Counted from the stretch's first letter, positions 26,720 through 37,038 are shown. The stretch is DNA of 64,000 nt from Pedobacter indicus (GCF_003449035.1 NZ_QRGB01000001.1:3348001-3412000), one strand, 5' to 3'. Made by a program: numbers and translations. Notes: generated from the letters alone by a model not told the origin.

Positions 26720-28648
26720 TTATTGATCTGAAAATATTTTCCTTATGATTTTTTCATAAGCAACGGCGTGCTCCATCATACCGATGTCATTTGGATGAGA
26801 TCCGTCGACTGTTGAATTAATCCCCATTCCAATATCTTCGGTTTTTAAGAGGTAAATGTTCTTTATCTTCTGCTCTAGCAGCTCTCCGAAGACCTTTTCC
26901 ATATAAGCAGTTGTACGTCTGATTTGGTTATTTCTTGAGGTATCTATTACCAAATCTGTCCCCCCGCTACTGTTTTCCACAAAGAGAATTGGCGTACCGG
27001 GATGTTTCGTTCGTATGGAAGTAACTGCCGCCGTTACCTTTTGTCTAATATCCTCTTCGGAATAATTATCTGAGCTTAAGTTAGGGAGGCAGTCGAACAC
27101 ATATAAAGGAGCCGCGACATCGCCGATTACTTCAATAATCGGTTCCTCCATTCGTCCGTTACCTGAAAAGCCAAGATTAACAATTGGCATACCGAGTTTC
27201 CGTCCTAATATAGACGTCCACGCTAAACCAGGTCGACTAGCACACGCACCCTGGGCTATCGAGGTCCCATATACAATAATTGGTTTTTGCTTATCACGTG
27301 TAACGAAAGAAACCCCATCGGTTGTTCTTACCCCAATTTCCATCCAGGAGACCTGATTATATAAAGGCAGGTACAACCTAAATATTTGGTCCCCTGTGTT
27401 TTTCAATGTCGAAAACGTGTAAGTAATCGTGTCCTGAAACCGATGCCTGCCGGGCGCCCACTCCCATTGACCTGCTCCGTTTTTAGCATAAAGATCGACA
27501 CCACTAACGCCTGTAGCCGGCATATGTGGCATTTCTAGTCGTTTCGTAACTTGATATCGAACCACCACTTCGGTAGCTTCCGTTGTAAACTCGATATACT
27601 CGCCCGCATTATCTTTAGATAAGCTCCAGACGGGTTTACGCACATCGTCTTTCATATTAGCGGGCAGCCGATCAAAACTGTCAGGGATACCGGGCAATTG
27701 TCCATTAACCACCGGCACACTTTCATCCAATGGATTTTTCCACGTAATTTCTGTTCGTTGACCCAACCAAACCAGAAACTCATCCATCCACTTCCTGTCA
27801 GATGTCGAATTATTCATCCCAAATCCATGACCTCCTTTTTCGTAAATGAGAAACTCGACAGGCACATCATTCTCTTTGAGTGCATCTACAAAACGCACAC
27901 TGTTCTCGATGGGAACAGCCCCATCATCCTCAGCATGAAAAATAAATGTCGGAGGCGTATTTTTATCTACCTGTTCCTCATTTGAATACTCAGTCACCTG
28001 ATCACTTGTTGGATTTTCACCGACTAGCCGATCTCTTGACCCCTTATGCGTAATATTCGGATCAAGACTAATTACCGGATAGCCTAATACCATGAAATCA
28101 GGACGTAAGCTGATATTCTTAGGATTAGGGATCAATGCCTTTTCATAATGAGTACCTAAAGTGGATGCCAGATGGCCGCCAGCAGAAAACCCCATAATAC
28201 CAATCTGATCTTCAGCAAGACCCCACTCTCCTGCACGTTCACGAACTAGCTGAATGGCTCGTTGCGCATCTTGCAAAGGGCCTATGCTCTTATCCTCCAT
28301 CGTCAAATCGCTCGGCAACCGGTACTGCACAACAAAGGCAGCAACCCCTTCCTCGTTTAGTCTCTCAGCCACCAAATGCCCCTCATGTGAAACAGCTAAG
28401 ATAGAATAACCACCACCAGGAAAAATAATAACTGCCTGACCATTCCTCTTTGCTTTATCGGGAAGATAAGCTGTCATTTTTGGTACCGTAACGCCAGATA
28501 CTCGCGTAATACCATCAGATCCCGTCACGCTCTTCTCATCCACTTGATTGATTTTCGAATTCGGAATTTCCTGATACAAGTCAATTGTAGTTTGCGCCAT
28601 TGACGGCACACTGATCATGGTCATGAGTACTATAACTATGTTTTTCAA
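26720..28648 (-). CDS. Two-domain secreted esterase (alpha/beta-hydrolase plus SGNH hydrolase)
   Basis: 642 residues with a signal peptide (1-19). Domain one (about 22-305) is a BD-FAE-like alpha/beta-hydrolase: oxyanion segment VIIFPGGGYSILAV, Ser155 in MGFSAGGHLAS, Asp in FIFHAEDDGAVP and His in YEKGGHGFGM. Domain two begins with a GxDLY-type module (SGVDLYAKNGAGQWEWAPG), then an SGNH hydrolase with PIIVYGTSIAQGACAS, LGFSGNGRMEE and the Asp/His pair in DGSHPNDIGM. Such fusions remove acetyl or other acyl groups from plant polysaccharides. Both catalytic sites look intact. Confidence 0.85.
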   Translation of the reverse strand: MKNIVIVLMTMISVPSMAQTTIDLYQEIPNSKINQVDEKSVTGSDGITRVSGVTVPKMTAYLPDKAKRNGQAVIIFPGGGYSILAVSHEGHLVAERLNEEGVAAFVVQYRLPSDLTMEDKSIGPLQDAQRAIQLVRERAGEWGLAEDQIGIMGFSAGGHLASTLGTHYEKALIPNPKNISLRPDFMVLGYPVISLDPNITHKGSRDRLVGENPTSDQVTEYSNEEQVDKNTPPTFIFHAEDDGAVPIENSVRFVDALKENDVPVEFLIYEKGGHGFGMNNSTSDRKWMDEFLVWLGQRTEITWKNPLDESVPVVNGQLPGIPDSFDRLPANMKDDVRKPVWSLSKDNAGEYIEFTTEATEVVVRYQVTKRLEMPHMPATGVSGVDLYAKNGAGQWEWAPGRHRFQDTITYTFSTLKNTGDQIFRLYLPLYNQVSWMEIGVRTTDGVSFVTRDKQKPIIVYGTSIAQGACASRPGLAWTSILGRKLGMPIVNLGFSGNGRMEEPIIEVIGDVAAPLYVFDCLPNLSSDNYSEEDIRQKVTAAVTSIRTKHPGTPILFVENSSGGTDLVIDTSRNNQIRRTTAYMEKVFGELLEQKIKNIYLLKTEDIGMGINSTVDGSHPNDIGMMEHAVAYEKIIRKIFSDQ

Positions 28649-28737
28649 TGTTAAGATATTTAGGTAAATAAATGTATTACGTTAAAGATTATGGGTAAAT
28701 TTAAAGAATGATTTTAGAAAGACGACGAATTATTCCG

Positions 28738-28745
28738 TAATTTTG
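28738..28745 (+). promoter_or_regulatory. Candidate -7 element immediately before ndh
   Basis: TAATTTTG matches TAnnTTTG and ends three bases before the ATG at 28749. If used, the transcript would start at or within the start codon, giving a leaderless message. No -33 TTG was found. Confidence 0.35.
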
Positions 28746-28748
28746 GGC

Positions 28749-30050
28749 ATGGAAACAAAAACGGAACGAGTAGTTATCGTTGGTGGCGGTTTTGCTGGAG
28801 TAAATCTGCTAAAAAAGCTGGCGAATGATCCTCAATTTGAAATTATACTTGTCGACAAAAATAATTACCATTTTTTCCCTCCACTAATCTATCAGGTATC
28901 TACTGCCTTTATAGAAAACTCAAATATCAGCTACCCTTTTCGACGGATGTTCCAGAACATGAATAACGTTCGTTTCCATATGGGATCGTTGTTAAATGTG
29001 AACCATGAAGAAAACACCATTGAAACAAGTTCGGGAACACTGAGCTATGATTACTTGGTTTTAGCATTAGGAACAGAGACTAATTACTTCGGTATGGAGA
29101 ACGTAAAGCAACATGCTTTACCAATGAAGACAATTAGAGATGCCCTAAAGCTTCGCGACCATCTGCTTTTGATGATGGAGAAGGCTGTCCGTGCGAAAAA
29201 CAAATTTGAAAGGAACAAATACTTTAATATCGTTATATCCGGCGGAGGGCCAACAGGCGTAGAGATTGCGGGAATGTTAGCGGAGATGGTACATAAAATT
29301 GGCGCCAAAGACTATCCGGAAATTACGGATAGAAACGTGAATATTTATCTTATAGACGCAGCTCCCACGTTATTGGGACCAATGACTAGTAAGTCACAAC
29401 AAGAGGCCGCGGATGTATTAACTAAATTGGGTGTTATTATTAAACTAAATACCCCAGTGAAAGACTATGTGAACGGTAAGGTGATGCTTGGCAGTGGTGA
29501 AACCATTGCGACCAGTGCATTGATCTGGACGTCTGGTGTAATTGCCTGTGAGATTCCGGGCTTACCCGCTTCTGCGATTGGTCGTGGAAGAAGAATATTG
29601 GTAAACGAGTTCAACCAGCTCACCGCGCCAGGCGAAAATATGCCTGATAACATTTATGCAATTGGCGATATTTCATATCAAACAACAGATAAAAATTTCC
29701 CCAATGGGCATCCGCAACTGGCACAGGTAGCTATACAACAGGGAAACCTACTAGGCGCCAATTTAAAAAGAATGAATAAAAGCGAGGCACTTAAACCTTT
29801 CTCTTATAATGATAAAGGCAGCATGGCGATTATTTCTAAATACAAAGCTGTTGTGGATCTTCCTAAAGGACATTTTAAAGGTTTCTTTGCTTGGTTAGTT
29901 TGGCTATTTATCCACTTAATACCTATTGCGGGCTTTAGAAACAAGTTTACTTTAACGTTCAACTGGTTTTGGGCATTCGTCACCAATGACCCTACGCTTC
30001 GCTTGATCATTGGTTCGGGTAAAAGAGAAGAAGAAAACTCAAGAGACTGA
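28749..30050 (+). CDS. ndh: Type II NADH dehydrogenase (NDH-2)
   Basis: 433 residues from ATG at 28749 (METKTERVVIVGGGFAG), since a TTG two codons earlier adds nothing. It has the FAD-binding GGGFAG Rossmann motif at the start, DKNNYHFFPPLIYQVST typical of NDH-2, the NADH-binding GGGPTGVEIAGMLAEM and the second FAD motif NIYAIGDISYQ. The C-terminal hydrophobic stretch (FKGFFAWLVWLFIHLIPIAG) should bind the membrane. It passes electrons from NADH to menaquinone without proton pumping. Confidence 0.9.
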   Translation: METKTERVVIVGGGFAGVNLLKKLANDPQFEIILVDKNNYHFFPPLIYQVSTAFIENSNISYPFRRMFQNMNNVRFHMGSLLNVNHEENTIETSSGTLSYDYLVLALGTETNYFGMENVKQHALPMKTIRDALKLRDHLLLMMEKAVRAKNKFERNKYFNIVISGGGPTGVEIAGMLAEMVHKIGAKDYPEITDRNVNIYLIDAAPTLLGPMTSKSQQEAADVLTKLGVIIKLNTPVKDYVNGKVMLGSGETIATSALIWTSGVIACEIPGLPASAIGRGRRILVNEFNQLTAPGENMPDNIYAIGDISYQTTDKNFPNGHPQLAQVAIQQGNLLGANLKRMNKSEALKPFSYNDKGSMAIISKYKAVVDLPKGHFKGFFAWLVWLFIHLIPIAGFRNKFTLTFNWFWAFVTNDPTLRLIIGSGKREEENSRD

Positions 30051-30121
30051 CCGACTCGATTATTTTCACCGATTATTTAGGCGTCTTTACCGATTACTCG
30101 ATTCAGAGTACCTAATTTAGG

Positions 30122-30152
30122 TTGTGAAACGGTCTCGGAGGTTCTAGTTTTG
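30122..30152 (+). promoter_or_regulatory. Promoter of the TonB-dependent receptor gene
   Basis: TTG at 30122-30124, 20-base spacer, TAGTTTTG at 30145-30152. This is a good consensus match, 17 bases before the ATG at 30170. Confidence 0.55.
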
Positions 30153-30169
30153 ATTCAAAATATAGAACT

Positions 30170-32635
30170 ATGAAACCTTTTTTACTACCGATGAGAAATC
30201 TTATTAAAGTCTCCACAAGCCTACTATGCTCTCTTGTCTTTTTATTTCAAAGCTTCGCTGTTAGCGCACAGCAAGCTCCCAATTATACGATTGAAGGAAA
30301 AGTAACAGACACGCTCAACCGCTCACTCGACTACGCAACCATTAACCTTTTACAGGCATCAGACTCTTCTGTAGTAAAAGTAATGTTCACAGATGAAAAC
30401 GGAGATTACCGCTTGAGCGACTTAAAAGAAGGAAATTATCTCGTACAAGCAGAATTACTTGGTTTTGCAAAAAATACGAGTCAACAAATCATCTTATCCC
30501 CGACAAGGCCTTATAAGAAGATTGACAACATCGTCCTTCATCTTGCAAACAATGAATTGAATGCTATTGTCATCACTGGCCAGCGTCCATTGATAGAGCG
30601 AAAATCAGATATGCTGGTAGTCAACGTTGAAAGCTCTACACTCGCAGCGGGAAACAATGCGATGGATATTCTTGAGCGCTCACCTGGCATTACAGTAGAC
30701 AAAGACGACAACATCAGTCTTAATGGAAAGAAAGGGATCATGGTAATGATTGACGGAAAACAGACCTATCTGTCGTCAGAACAGCTCGGAAGTCTATTAC
30801 GATCTACCGATGGGAACACGATTCAATCCATTGAAATTATTAACAACCCCTCTTCTAAATATGACGCTGCCGGAGGGCCAGGCATTATCAACATTAAACT
30901 CAAGAAAAACAAAATGAGCGGAACAAACGGTTCTTTCAATGCCGGAGCTGGTTACGGTAATGGGCACAAAGCAAACACATCGTTAAATGTCAATCATAAA
31001 AGTGGAAAATTCAATGTCTTTGGAACCTATTCTTATCAAGAGAATGACAGAACAGATATCATTAATATATATCGAATCGTAGGTGGCGAAAATCAATTTA
31101 CAAGTTTCGATCAAGGCAACTCGATGACAATGTTACGGAAAAACCATTCTCTACGAGCTGGTGTAGATTATCAAACTTCAGAAAAAAATACAGTGTCATT
31201 TCAAGCGAGCGGACTTCTAACTGATGCAGGAAACGAAAATATAGGTGGTGTACAAATCGGTTCTTTTCAATCACCGCTAGACTCTACACTAATCGCCAAC
31301 ACATTGTTAGACGAAGACTTCAGAAGTCTCTCTTTCAACCTTAATAACACCTATAACATCGATACCTTAGGTAGAAAACTCTCCGTAGATGCCGACTATT
31401 CAAGCTTTTTTGAAGATGCATCTGCCAACTACACCAATACCTTCTACAATCCGGATGGCAGTCTACTGCATGAGCCACTGGAATCAAGGAGCTTGATGCC
31501 ATCAAAAATATACATCCAAGCTTACAAGGCTGACTATACCCACCCCCTCAATGAGAATTCCGGACTTGAGGCTGGTTTAAAATATGCAAACGTAAAAACA
31601 GACAATGACCTGAAGTTTTCTGAAAGGACAGACGGTCAATGGATAAATGATGAAAACAGGAGCAACCACTTCGTTTACAGAGAACAGGTAGCGGCGGGTT
31701 ACATAAGCTATCATACAACGCTCGATAAATTTGGCTTCAAGGCTGGTCTCCGTTCCGAATATACCATTTCCGATGGAAATTCGCTTACACTGAGCAATCG
31801 AGTAAAACGAGATTATATTGACTTCTTTCCGAACGCATCGGTAAGTTACAATCCCTCTGACGATCACCAATACAGCATCAGCTATTCCAAAAGAATTAAC
31901 CGTCCACGTTATAATAATTTAAATCCATTCAGTTATTTTCTAGATCAATACACTTCCGTACAGGGCAATCCGTACCTGCAACCTGAGTATACCCACGCCT
32001 TAGCTGTTAACTATACATTATTGAAACGCTTCAACTTTTCCACAGGGTATGAAATCACGAAAGATGCGGTTGTCGAGATCATGAAACAGAACGATGTGAG
32101 CAAGTCAACTTTCATTACAAACGAAAACATAGCACAACAAAAACAGTGGTTTCTTAATGTGAATGCTCCCGTTCGCTTCACGAAGTTTTGGAATTCAAAT
32201 ACCAATATCACCGGCTTTTACCTAGGGTTTGAATCAGAAAATGAAAACAGTATTAATTATGGTCAGTATGCTATGCAGTTAACGAGCAATCAGAATTTCA
32301 CGATCCTACCTAGCCTGACAGCCGAAGCTACGCTCAACTACCAATCGGGATTACAATACAGCATCTACAAAATAGCCGATGCTTGGAGTATTGACGCGGG
32401 AATCAACAAATCATTCAACAACAAAAAAGCCAATATTAAATTATCGGTGTCCGATGTATTCAACACGCGCGATCAATATGTGACTACTCAACACGCCAAT
32501 TTAAACGCTATTATCGATCAAAAAAGAGAAACCAGAGTCTTCCGTTTATCACTTACATATAATTTCGGGAATACCAAGATCGGTTCATCAAAGCAATATG
32601 AAAAATCTGATGAAGAAAAGAGAATTGGAAAATAA
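30170..32635 (+). CDS. TonB-dependent outer-membrane receptor (OMP_b-brl_3 type)
   Basis: 821 residues. Signal peptide about 1-34 (ends VSAQQ). A carboxypeptidase-regulatory-like domain (about 37-120: YTIEGKVTDTLNRSLDYATI) precedes a plug (NAIVITGQRPLIERKSDM, then NAMDILERSPGITVDKDDNI) and a 22-strand-type barrel of the OMP_b-brl_3 family (PF14905), ending with aromatic-rich strands (RLSLTYNFGN). No SusD partner follows, so it is not a standard SusCD glycan importer. The ligand is unknown. It abuts the next gene with no intergenic base. Confidence 0.88.
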   Translation: MKPFLLPMRNLIKVSTSLLCSLVFLFQSFAVSAQQAPNYTIEGKVTDTLNRSLDYATINLLQASDSSVVKVMFTDENGDYRLSDLKEGNYLVQAELLGFAKNTSQQIILSPTRPYKKIDNIVLHLANNELNAIVITGQRPLIERKSDMLVVNVESSTLAAGNNAMDILERSPGITVDKDDNISLNGKKGIMVMIDGKQTYLSSEQLGSLLRSTDGNTIQSIEIINNPSSKYDAAGGPGIINIKLKKNKMSGTNGSFNAGAGYGNGHKANTSLNVNHKSGKFNVFGTYSYQENDRTDIINIYRIVGGENQFTSFDQGNSMTMLRKNHSLRAGVDYQTSEKNTVSFQASGLLTDAGNENIGGVQIGSFQSPLDSTLIANTLLDEDFRSLSFNLNNTYNIDTLGRKLSVDADYSSFFEDASANYTNTFYNPDGSLLHEPLESRSLMPSKIYIQAYKADYTHPLNENSGLEAGLKYANVKTDNDLKFSERTDGQWINDENRSNHFVYREQVAAGYISYHTTLDKFGFKAGLRSEYTISDGNSLTLSNRVKRDYIDFFPNASVSYNPSDDHQYSISYSKRINRPRYNNLNPFSYFLDQYTSVQGNPYLQPEYTHALAVNYTLLKRFNFSTGYEITKDAVVEIMKQNDVSKSTFITNENIAQQKQWFLNVNAPVRFTKFWNSNTNITGFYLGFESENENSINYGQYAMQLTSNQNFTILPSLTAEATLNYQSGLQYSIYKIADAWSIDAGINKSFNNKKANIKLSVSDVFNTRDQYVTTQHANLNAIIDQKRETRVFRLSLTYNFGNTKIGSSKQYEKSDEEKRIGK

Positions 32636-33721
32636 TCATAGACAACTGAGAAGATAACGTAAATCCGCTTCTGTATGAAGACTGTTTATAACGATGCGGT
32701 TCATCAAAGGGTCTGATGCCTGGGGATAATTAAAACTGGAAATAACAACGCCTTTCTTAACAAGTTGTTCATATAACTCGGGGTTTTCAGCGTAAAAAAC
32801 TGGAAACCCTTTTGTATATTGTAGCTTATCCGAGATGTGTTCAGCAAAAAACATCATATTAGATTTAAGACGTTCCCTATTCTCTTGATAGATCTCTTCC
32901 GATTTAATAAACGCATATAGGAATGCTGGAGACGGCGGTGATGCAGCCGAAAACATCGGAGAAGCTTTCAGTTGATCTATTATACCTTGTTTTGCTAATA
33001 CGACACCTCCGTCAATCCCAATACCCTTAGCCAAAGAGGCCACAACAATTTTTTGAATATGCGGAACCGATGGCAAAGCGTTATATATGCCCTTGCCATC
33101 GTACGTAACTCCTATACCATGAGAATCATCAACAAGCAAAATAACTTCTTTGGTTTCGCTTATTTTAGAGAAAGGGGTAAAATCAAAAAGCTGAGGATGG
33201 AAATTATTAAGCGAATCACTAATAATTAAAAATCGAGTTTTGTCACTATGATTGATATATTTTACTGTTTTAAGAATCCAGTCATCAAATGTTGAATAAC
33301 TAATAGGTTTTTCATCTAGCCAGAGAGCAGGATGACTGTTTGGCCCATAAATAATTTCGCCAAAGTTAGCAAAGTAACGAACGACCAACTGACCAGCTAA
33401 AAATCCACTTGACGACAGCAATGCGCCGCCTGCCGCAAAGCGCACTGCCATTTCTGATTCCGCACGTTCAAAAATACCTAATTGCACATTGTTGCTTCTC
33501 GACGTACCATTACTGAATCCATATTTTCGTACCCCCTCTATACAATGCTGTTGAAACTTTTTACAACCACCTATTCCCAAATAAGAAGTACCACCAAAAA
33601 AAAGATATTCTTTGCCATTAATCTCCAGGGTTCGGGAAGGTGCCTTATTCAGTCTAGAGAAAGAATCCATACTTTTTTCAAATGAAAAGAGCTCCCAATT
33701 GGTAGGAGCTCCTTCGATCAT
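32636..33721 (-). CDS. AONS-family PLP enzyme (BioF-like)
   Basis: 361 residues, alpha-oxoamine synthase fold (PF00155). Recognisable parts: GTSYLGIGGCKKFQQHC, GFSNGTSRSNNVQLGIFERAE, LLVDDSHGIGVTYDGKGIYN with the PLP-contact Asp and His, and the Schiff-base Lys in VVASLAKGIGIDGGVVLA. It is shorter than typical BioF or serine palmitoyltransferase and there are no biotin genes around. The acyl substrate cannot be called. Its stop codon is directly against that of the convergent receptor gene. Confidence 0.75.
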   Translation of the reverse strand: MIEGAPTNWELFSFEKSMDSFSRLNKAPSRTLEINGKEYLFFGGTSYLGIGGCKKFQQHCIEGVRKYGFSNGTSRSNNVQLGIFERAESEMAVRFAAGGALLSSSGFLAGQLVVRYFANFGEIIYGPNSHPALWLDEKPISYSTFDDWILKTVKYINHSDKTRFLIISDSLNNFHPQLFDFTPFSKISETKEVILLVDDSHGIGVTYDGKGIYNALPSVPHIQKIVVASLAKGIGIDGGVVLAKQGIIDQLKASPMFSAASPPSPAFLYAFIKSEEIYQENRERLKSNMMFFAEHISDKLQYTKGFPVFYAENPELYEQLVKKGVVISSFNYPQASDPLMNRIVINSLHTEADLRYLLSCL

Positions 33722-33742
33722 AATTAGGTTAGCAATGTGTTT

Positions 33743-34402
33743 TTATTGAAGAAAAGGAAGCAAACTATCAGCTACCAGTTGATTGCCTTTTTTATTTAAA
33801 TGCACCCCGTCGGTTGTAAGCACATCCTTTTCCTGGTTATTTTTATTATTTGTTTTTTCGTAATCACTGAATATTGAGCGAAGATCGCAAAGTGGCGCAT
33901 TGTTTTTCTCTGCCAGCTCCCTGATGGCGCCCGCGTACTTATCTAAGTCCTCGTCAAGTTCATTTTGGCCGTTTACCTTTTCGCCGATAACAGAAGGCGT
34001 GCATAATACAACATCACTTCCATTTTCTTTGATCCTATCAATAATAGCCTGGTAAAACATGATATACTTATTGTAATCCGTTCCTGTATGGCTTGTTTTT
34101 TTATGCCAAACATCATTGATACCGACATAAACTACAACAATATCCGGTTTCTTAGCAAGAACATCATTCTCTATACGTAGATATAAGTCGTAAACTTTGT
34201 TGCCCCCTATGCCTGCACCGATCAGTTCATAGTCGGGCGCTTTCAGCTTGTCAGACAAGATTGTTATATAGCCTTCCGGCTTCACTCCAGCCTGCGTAAT
34301 AGAGTCACCAAAGAACACAATACGCTTAGTTTTCAGCGCCATAGAGCTGAAGACAAGTAGAGAAAGACATAAGATAAATGGAACGTAAAACTTTATTCTC
34401 AT
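33743..34402 (-). CDS. Secreted SGNH/GDSL hydrolase
   Basis: 219 residues from ATG at 34402 with a signal peptide (about 1-23). All four SGNH blocks are present: VFFGDSITQAG (Ser), GAGIGGNKVYDL (Gly), VVVYVGINDVWH (Asn) and DGVHLNKKGNQLVADSLL (Asp/His). Members of this TesA/acetylxylan-type group cleave acyl esters. It is 21 bases downstream-facing of the AONS-like gene on the same strand, possibly co-transcribed. Confidence 0.85.
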   Translation of the reverse strand: MRIKFYVPFILCLSLLVFSSMALKTKRIVFFGDSITQAGVKPEGYITILSDKLKAPDYELIGAGIGGNKVYDLYLRIENDVLAKKPDIVVVYVGINDVWHKKTSHTGTDYNKYIMFYQAIIDRIKENGSDVVLCTPSVIGEKVNGQNELDEDLDKYAGAIRELAEKNNAPLCDLRSIFSDYEKTNNKNNQEKDVLTTDGVHLNKKGNQLVADSLLPFLQ

Positions 34403-34408
34403 ACACAA

Positions 34409-34770
34409 CTGTTAACGTATTTAAAATTAAATGTAGCATATTTTTTTTATAACATGAAATTAATTGAAAAATAACAACAATAAATTTAATACATCATACT
34501 TAATCATATACCTATTAAATAAAGTTCAACTTTTTTTGATCAATTAAAAAATTGAACAATAACGAACAATTCCTTTTCAGCACAAGATAAAAAAGCAATA
34601 AAACAAAGCTCTTCAATAACAAACAGTCATTTTTGACGATCAAAATTCAAAAAAACCATACTTTTCTCAATATTTGACTAAAAAAAAATTAGTAATTATC
34701 GAAAAAAAATACTGATTTTTGCTTAAGACTACCAATAAGTCAAAAAAAGATAAATAAAATTAATAAAAAA
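34409..34770. other. AT-rich intergenic stretch before glnN
   Basis: About 360 bases with long A and T runs and no coding potential. It probably holds the glnN promoter, but no exact TAnnTTTG element was found. TACTGATTTTTG near 34711 is the closest. Confidence 0.4.
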
Positions 34771-36957
34771 ATGAACAACCTAAGGTTCGATGCAGTAGAA
34801 ACTGTTTTATCACGTGAAAAAATCGACTTTGTTATTCCCAAAGGAAAACCGTCAAGCTTTTATGGACAGAATGTTTTTGGTATTAAGAAGATGAAGGACT
34901 TCTTACCCAAAAATGCATATGAAAAACTTTTAAACGCCGTAGAAGGTAACGATGTAATTGACCGTGATCTGGCCGAACATATTTCCCAAGCTATTAAAGG
35001 CTGGGCAATTGCCAACGGTGCCACTCATTATACACACTGGTTTCAACCCTTAACAGGAAGCACAGCTGAAAAGCACGATGCGTTCTTCGAACCTGACAAT
35101 GAAGGTGTCGCCATAGAAAAATTTACGGCAGACGCATTGATTCAACAAGAACCAGATGCCTCTAGCTTCCCTAACGGTGGAATCAGAAATACATTTGAAG
35201 CCCGTGGATATACGGGTTGGGACCCAACCTCACCTGCTTTTCTGTTTGAGACCGCAGCTGGAAAGACACTTTGTATACCAACCGTATTCCTATCCTATAC
35301 CGGTGAAGCTTTAGACTACAAAGCTCCTTTATTAAAGTCGCTCAACGCGCTGGACAAAGCAGCAACGGATGTTTGTCAGTATTTCAGTAAAAGCGTTACC
35401 CGGGTTTCAGCATCATTAGGAATTGAACAAGAGTACTTCTTGGTTGATCTTTCTCTATTCAACGCACGGCCAGACCTTCTCTTGACAGGAAGAACCTTGT
35501 TTGGTCATATGTCGGCAAAAGGTCAGCAGCTTGATGATCATTATTTTGGATCCATACCCGAGCGTGTGATGGCCTTTATGGTTGATCTTGAAAATGAAGC
35601 ATTAAAGCTCGGAATACCCTTAAAAACCCGGCATAACGAAGTAGCACCGTCGCAGTTCGAGTGTGCTCCTATGTATGAAGAAATGAATTTGGCGATTGAC
35701 CATAATCAGCTTCTTCTAAACATCATGGAGCAGGTCGCACTACGCCATAAATTTAAAGTCCTTATCCACGAGAAGCCATATGCTGACATTAACGGATCAG
35801 GCAAACATAACAACTGGTCATTAATTACCAGCACCGGAGTAAACCTGTTATCACCCGGCAAGACTCCGAAAACCAATTTGATGTTCCTGACCTTCTTTGT
35901 CAACACGATCAAAGCCGTATATGAGTATAATGACCTCATGAGAGCATCAATAGCTTCAGCTAGCAATGATCATCGTTTGGGTGCAAACGAAGCGCCGCCA
36001 GCCATTATATCAATCTTTATTGGAAGCCAATTAAGCGATATGCTGGATGAGGTTGAAACTCCGAGGATAGCGAAAATCGTAAAGGCTGAAAGCATGCTAT
36101 GGCATGGTATTCCGAAAATACCTGAGTTAAACCTGGACAATACAGACCGTAACCGCACCTCCCCTTTTGCATTCACAGGCAACAAATTCGAATTCAGAGC
36201 TGTAGGCTCTTCGTCTAACTGTGCAAGCTCCATGACGGTGCTCAATGCAATTGTGGCTGATCAACTTATCAAATTCAAAACAGAAGTTGATAAGTTGATT
36301 GCAAAAGGAACGAAAAAGGATCTAGCCCTCCTAAATGTAATCCGTAAGTACATCAAGCAATCTAAGAACATACGTTTTGAAGGCAACGGTTATAGCAAAG
36401 AATGGGAGATTGAAGCAGAAAAAAGAGGCCTCTCGAATATAAAAACTACACCAAAAGCCCTTGACGTTTATACCGAGGAAAAATCAGTGAAGCTTTTTGA
36501 ATCGCTCGGAATCCTCAACCGACGTGAATCCATCGCCCGTCATGAAATTTTACTGGAAAGCTATTATAAAAAGATTCAAATCGAGGCGCGTGTCATCGGT
36601 GAAATTGTCAATAGCATGCTCGCTCCGGCATCAATCACCTACTTAAATGAGCTTATTGAAAATGTCAAAGGTCTAAAAGACCTGGGACTTCCAAAAGAGT
36701 CCTATAGCTCCCAACTGAACCTGGTAGAACGGATTTCCTCTTTAATTAATAATATTTTAGAGCTTACCGAAGAAATGCGTCAGGAACGGAAAAAAGCCAA
36801 CACGATCGAGGATATCCGTGAACGCGCGATTGCCTATGATGAAAAGGTTAAGGTATATTTCGATCAGATTCGCTACCATATCAACAAACTGGAGCAAATT
36901 GTAGACGATAACAAATGGCCTGTACCAAAGCTACGCGAGCTTTTATTCGTTAAATAA
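34771..36957 (+). CDS. glnN: Glutamine synthetase type III
   Basis: 728 residues, the size of GSIII (other types are about 350-470). The N-terminal GSIII domain includes THYTHWFQPLTGSTAEKHD. The catalytic region has SLGIEQEYFLVD, the metal-binding KTRHNEVAPSQFECAP, INGSGKHNNWS and FRAVGSSSNCA. A helical C-terminal region (about 560-728) follows. It makes glutamine from glutamate and ammonia. GSIII is the main form in many Bacteroidota. It ends in a terminator at 36983-37012. Confidence 0.95.
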   Translation: MNNLRFDAVETVLSREKIDFVIPKGKPSSFYGQNVFGIKKMKDFLPKNAYEKLLNAVEGNDVIDRDLAEHISQAIKGWAIANGATHYTHWFQPLTGSTAEKHDAFFEPDNEGVAIEKFTADALIQQEPDASSFPNGGIRNTFEARGYTGWDPTSPAFLFETAAGKTLCIPTVFLSYTGEALDYKAPLLKSLNALDKAATDVCQYFSKSVTRVSASLGIEQEYFLVDLSLFNARPDLLLTGRTLFGHMSAKGQQLDDHYFGSIPERVMAFMVDLENEALKLGIPLKTRHNEVAPSQFECAPMYEEMNLAIDHNQLLLNIMEQVALRHKFKVLIHEKPYADINGSGKHNNWSLITSTGVNLLSPGKTPKTNLMFLTFFVNTIKAVYEYNDLMRASIASASNDHRLGANEAPPAIISIFIGSQLSDMLDEVETPRIAKIVKAESMLWHGIPKIPELNLDNTDRNRTSPFAFTGNKFEFRAVGSSSNCASSMTVLNAIVADQLIKFKTEVDKLIAKGTKKDLALLNVIRKYIKQSKNIRFEGNGYSKEWEIEAEKRGLSNIKTTPKALDVYTEEKSVKLFESLGILNRRESIARHEILLESYYKKIQIEARVIGEIVNSMLAPASITYLNELIENVKGLKDLGLPKESYSSQLNLVERISSLINNILELTEEMRQERKKANTIEDIRERAIAYDEKVKVYFDQIRYHINKLEQIVDDNKWPVPKLRELLFVK

Positions 36958-36982
36958 ATTCCAATCCACCGATATAATCATG

Positions 36983-37012
36983 AAAGGTCAGCATTGTCTG
37001 ACCTTTTATTAT
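36983..37012 (+). terminator. Terminator of glnN
   Basis: AAAGGTCAG (36983-36991) pairs with CTGACCTTT (36998-37006) around six bases and is followed by TATTATTT. Confidence 0.75.
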
Positions 37013-37038
37013 TTACCATAATTTCAATTCATATTGCT

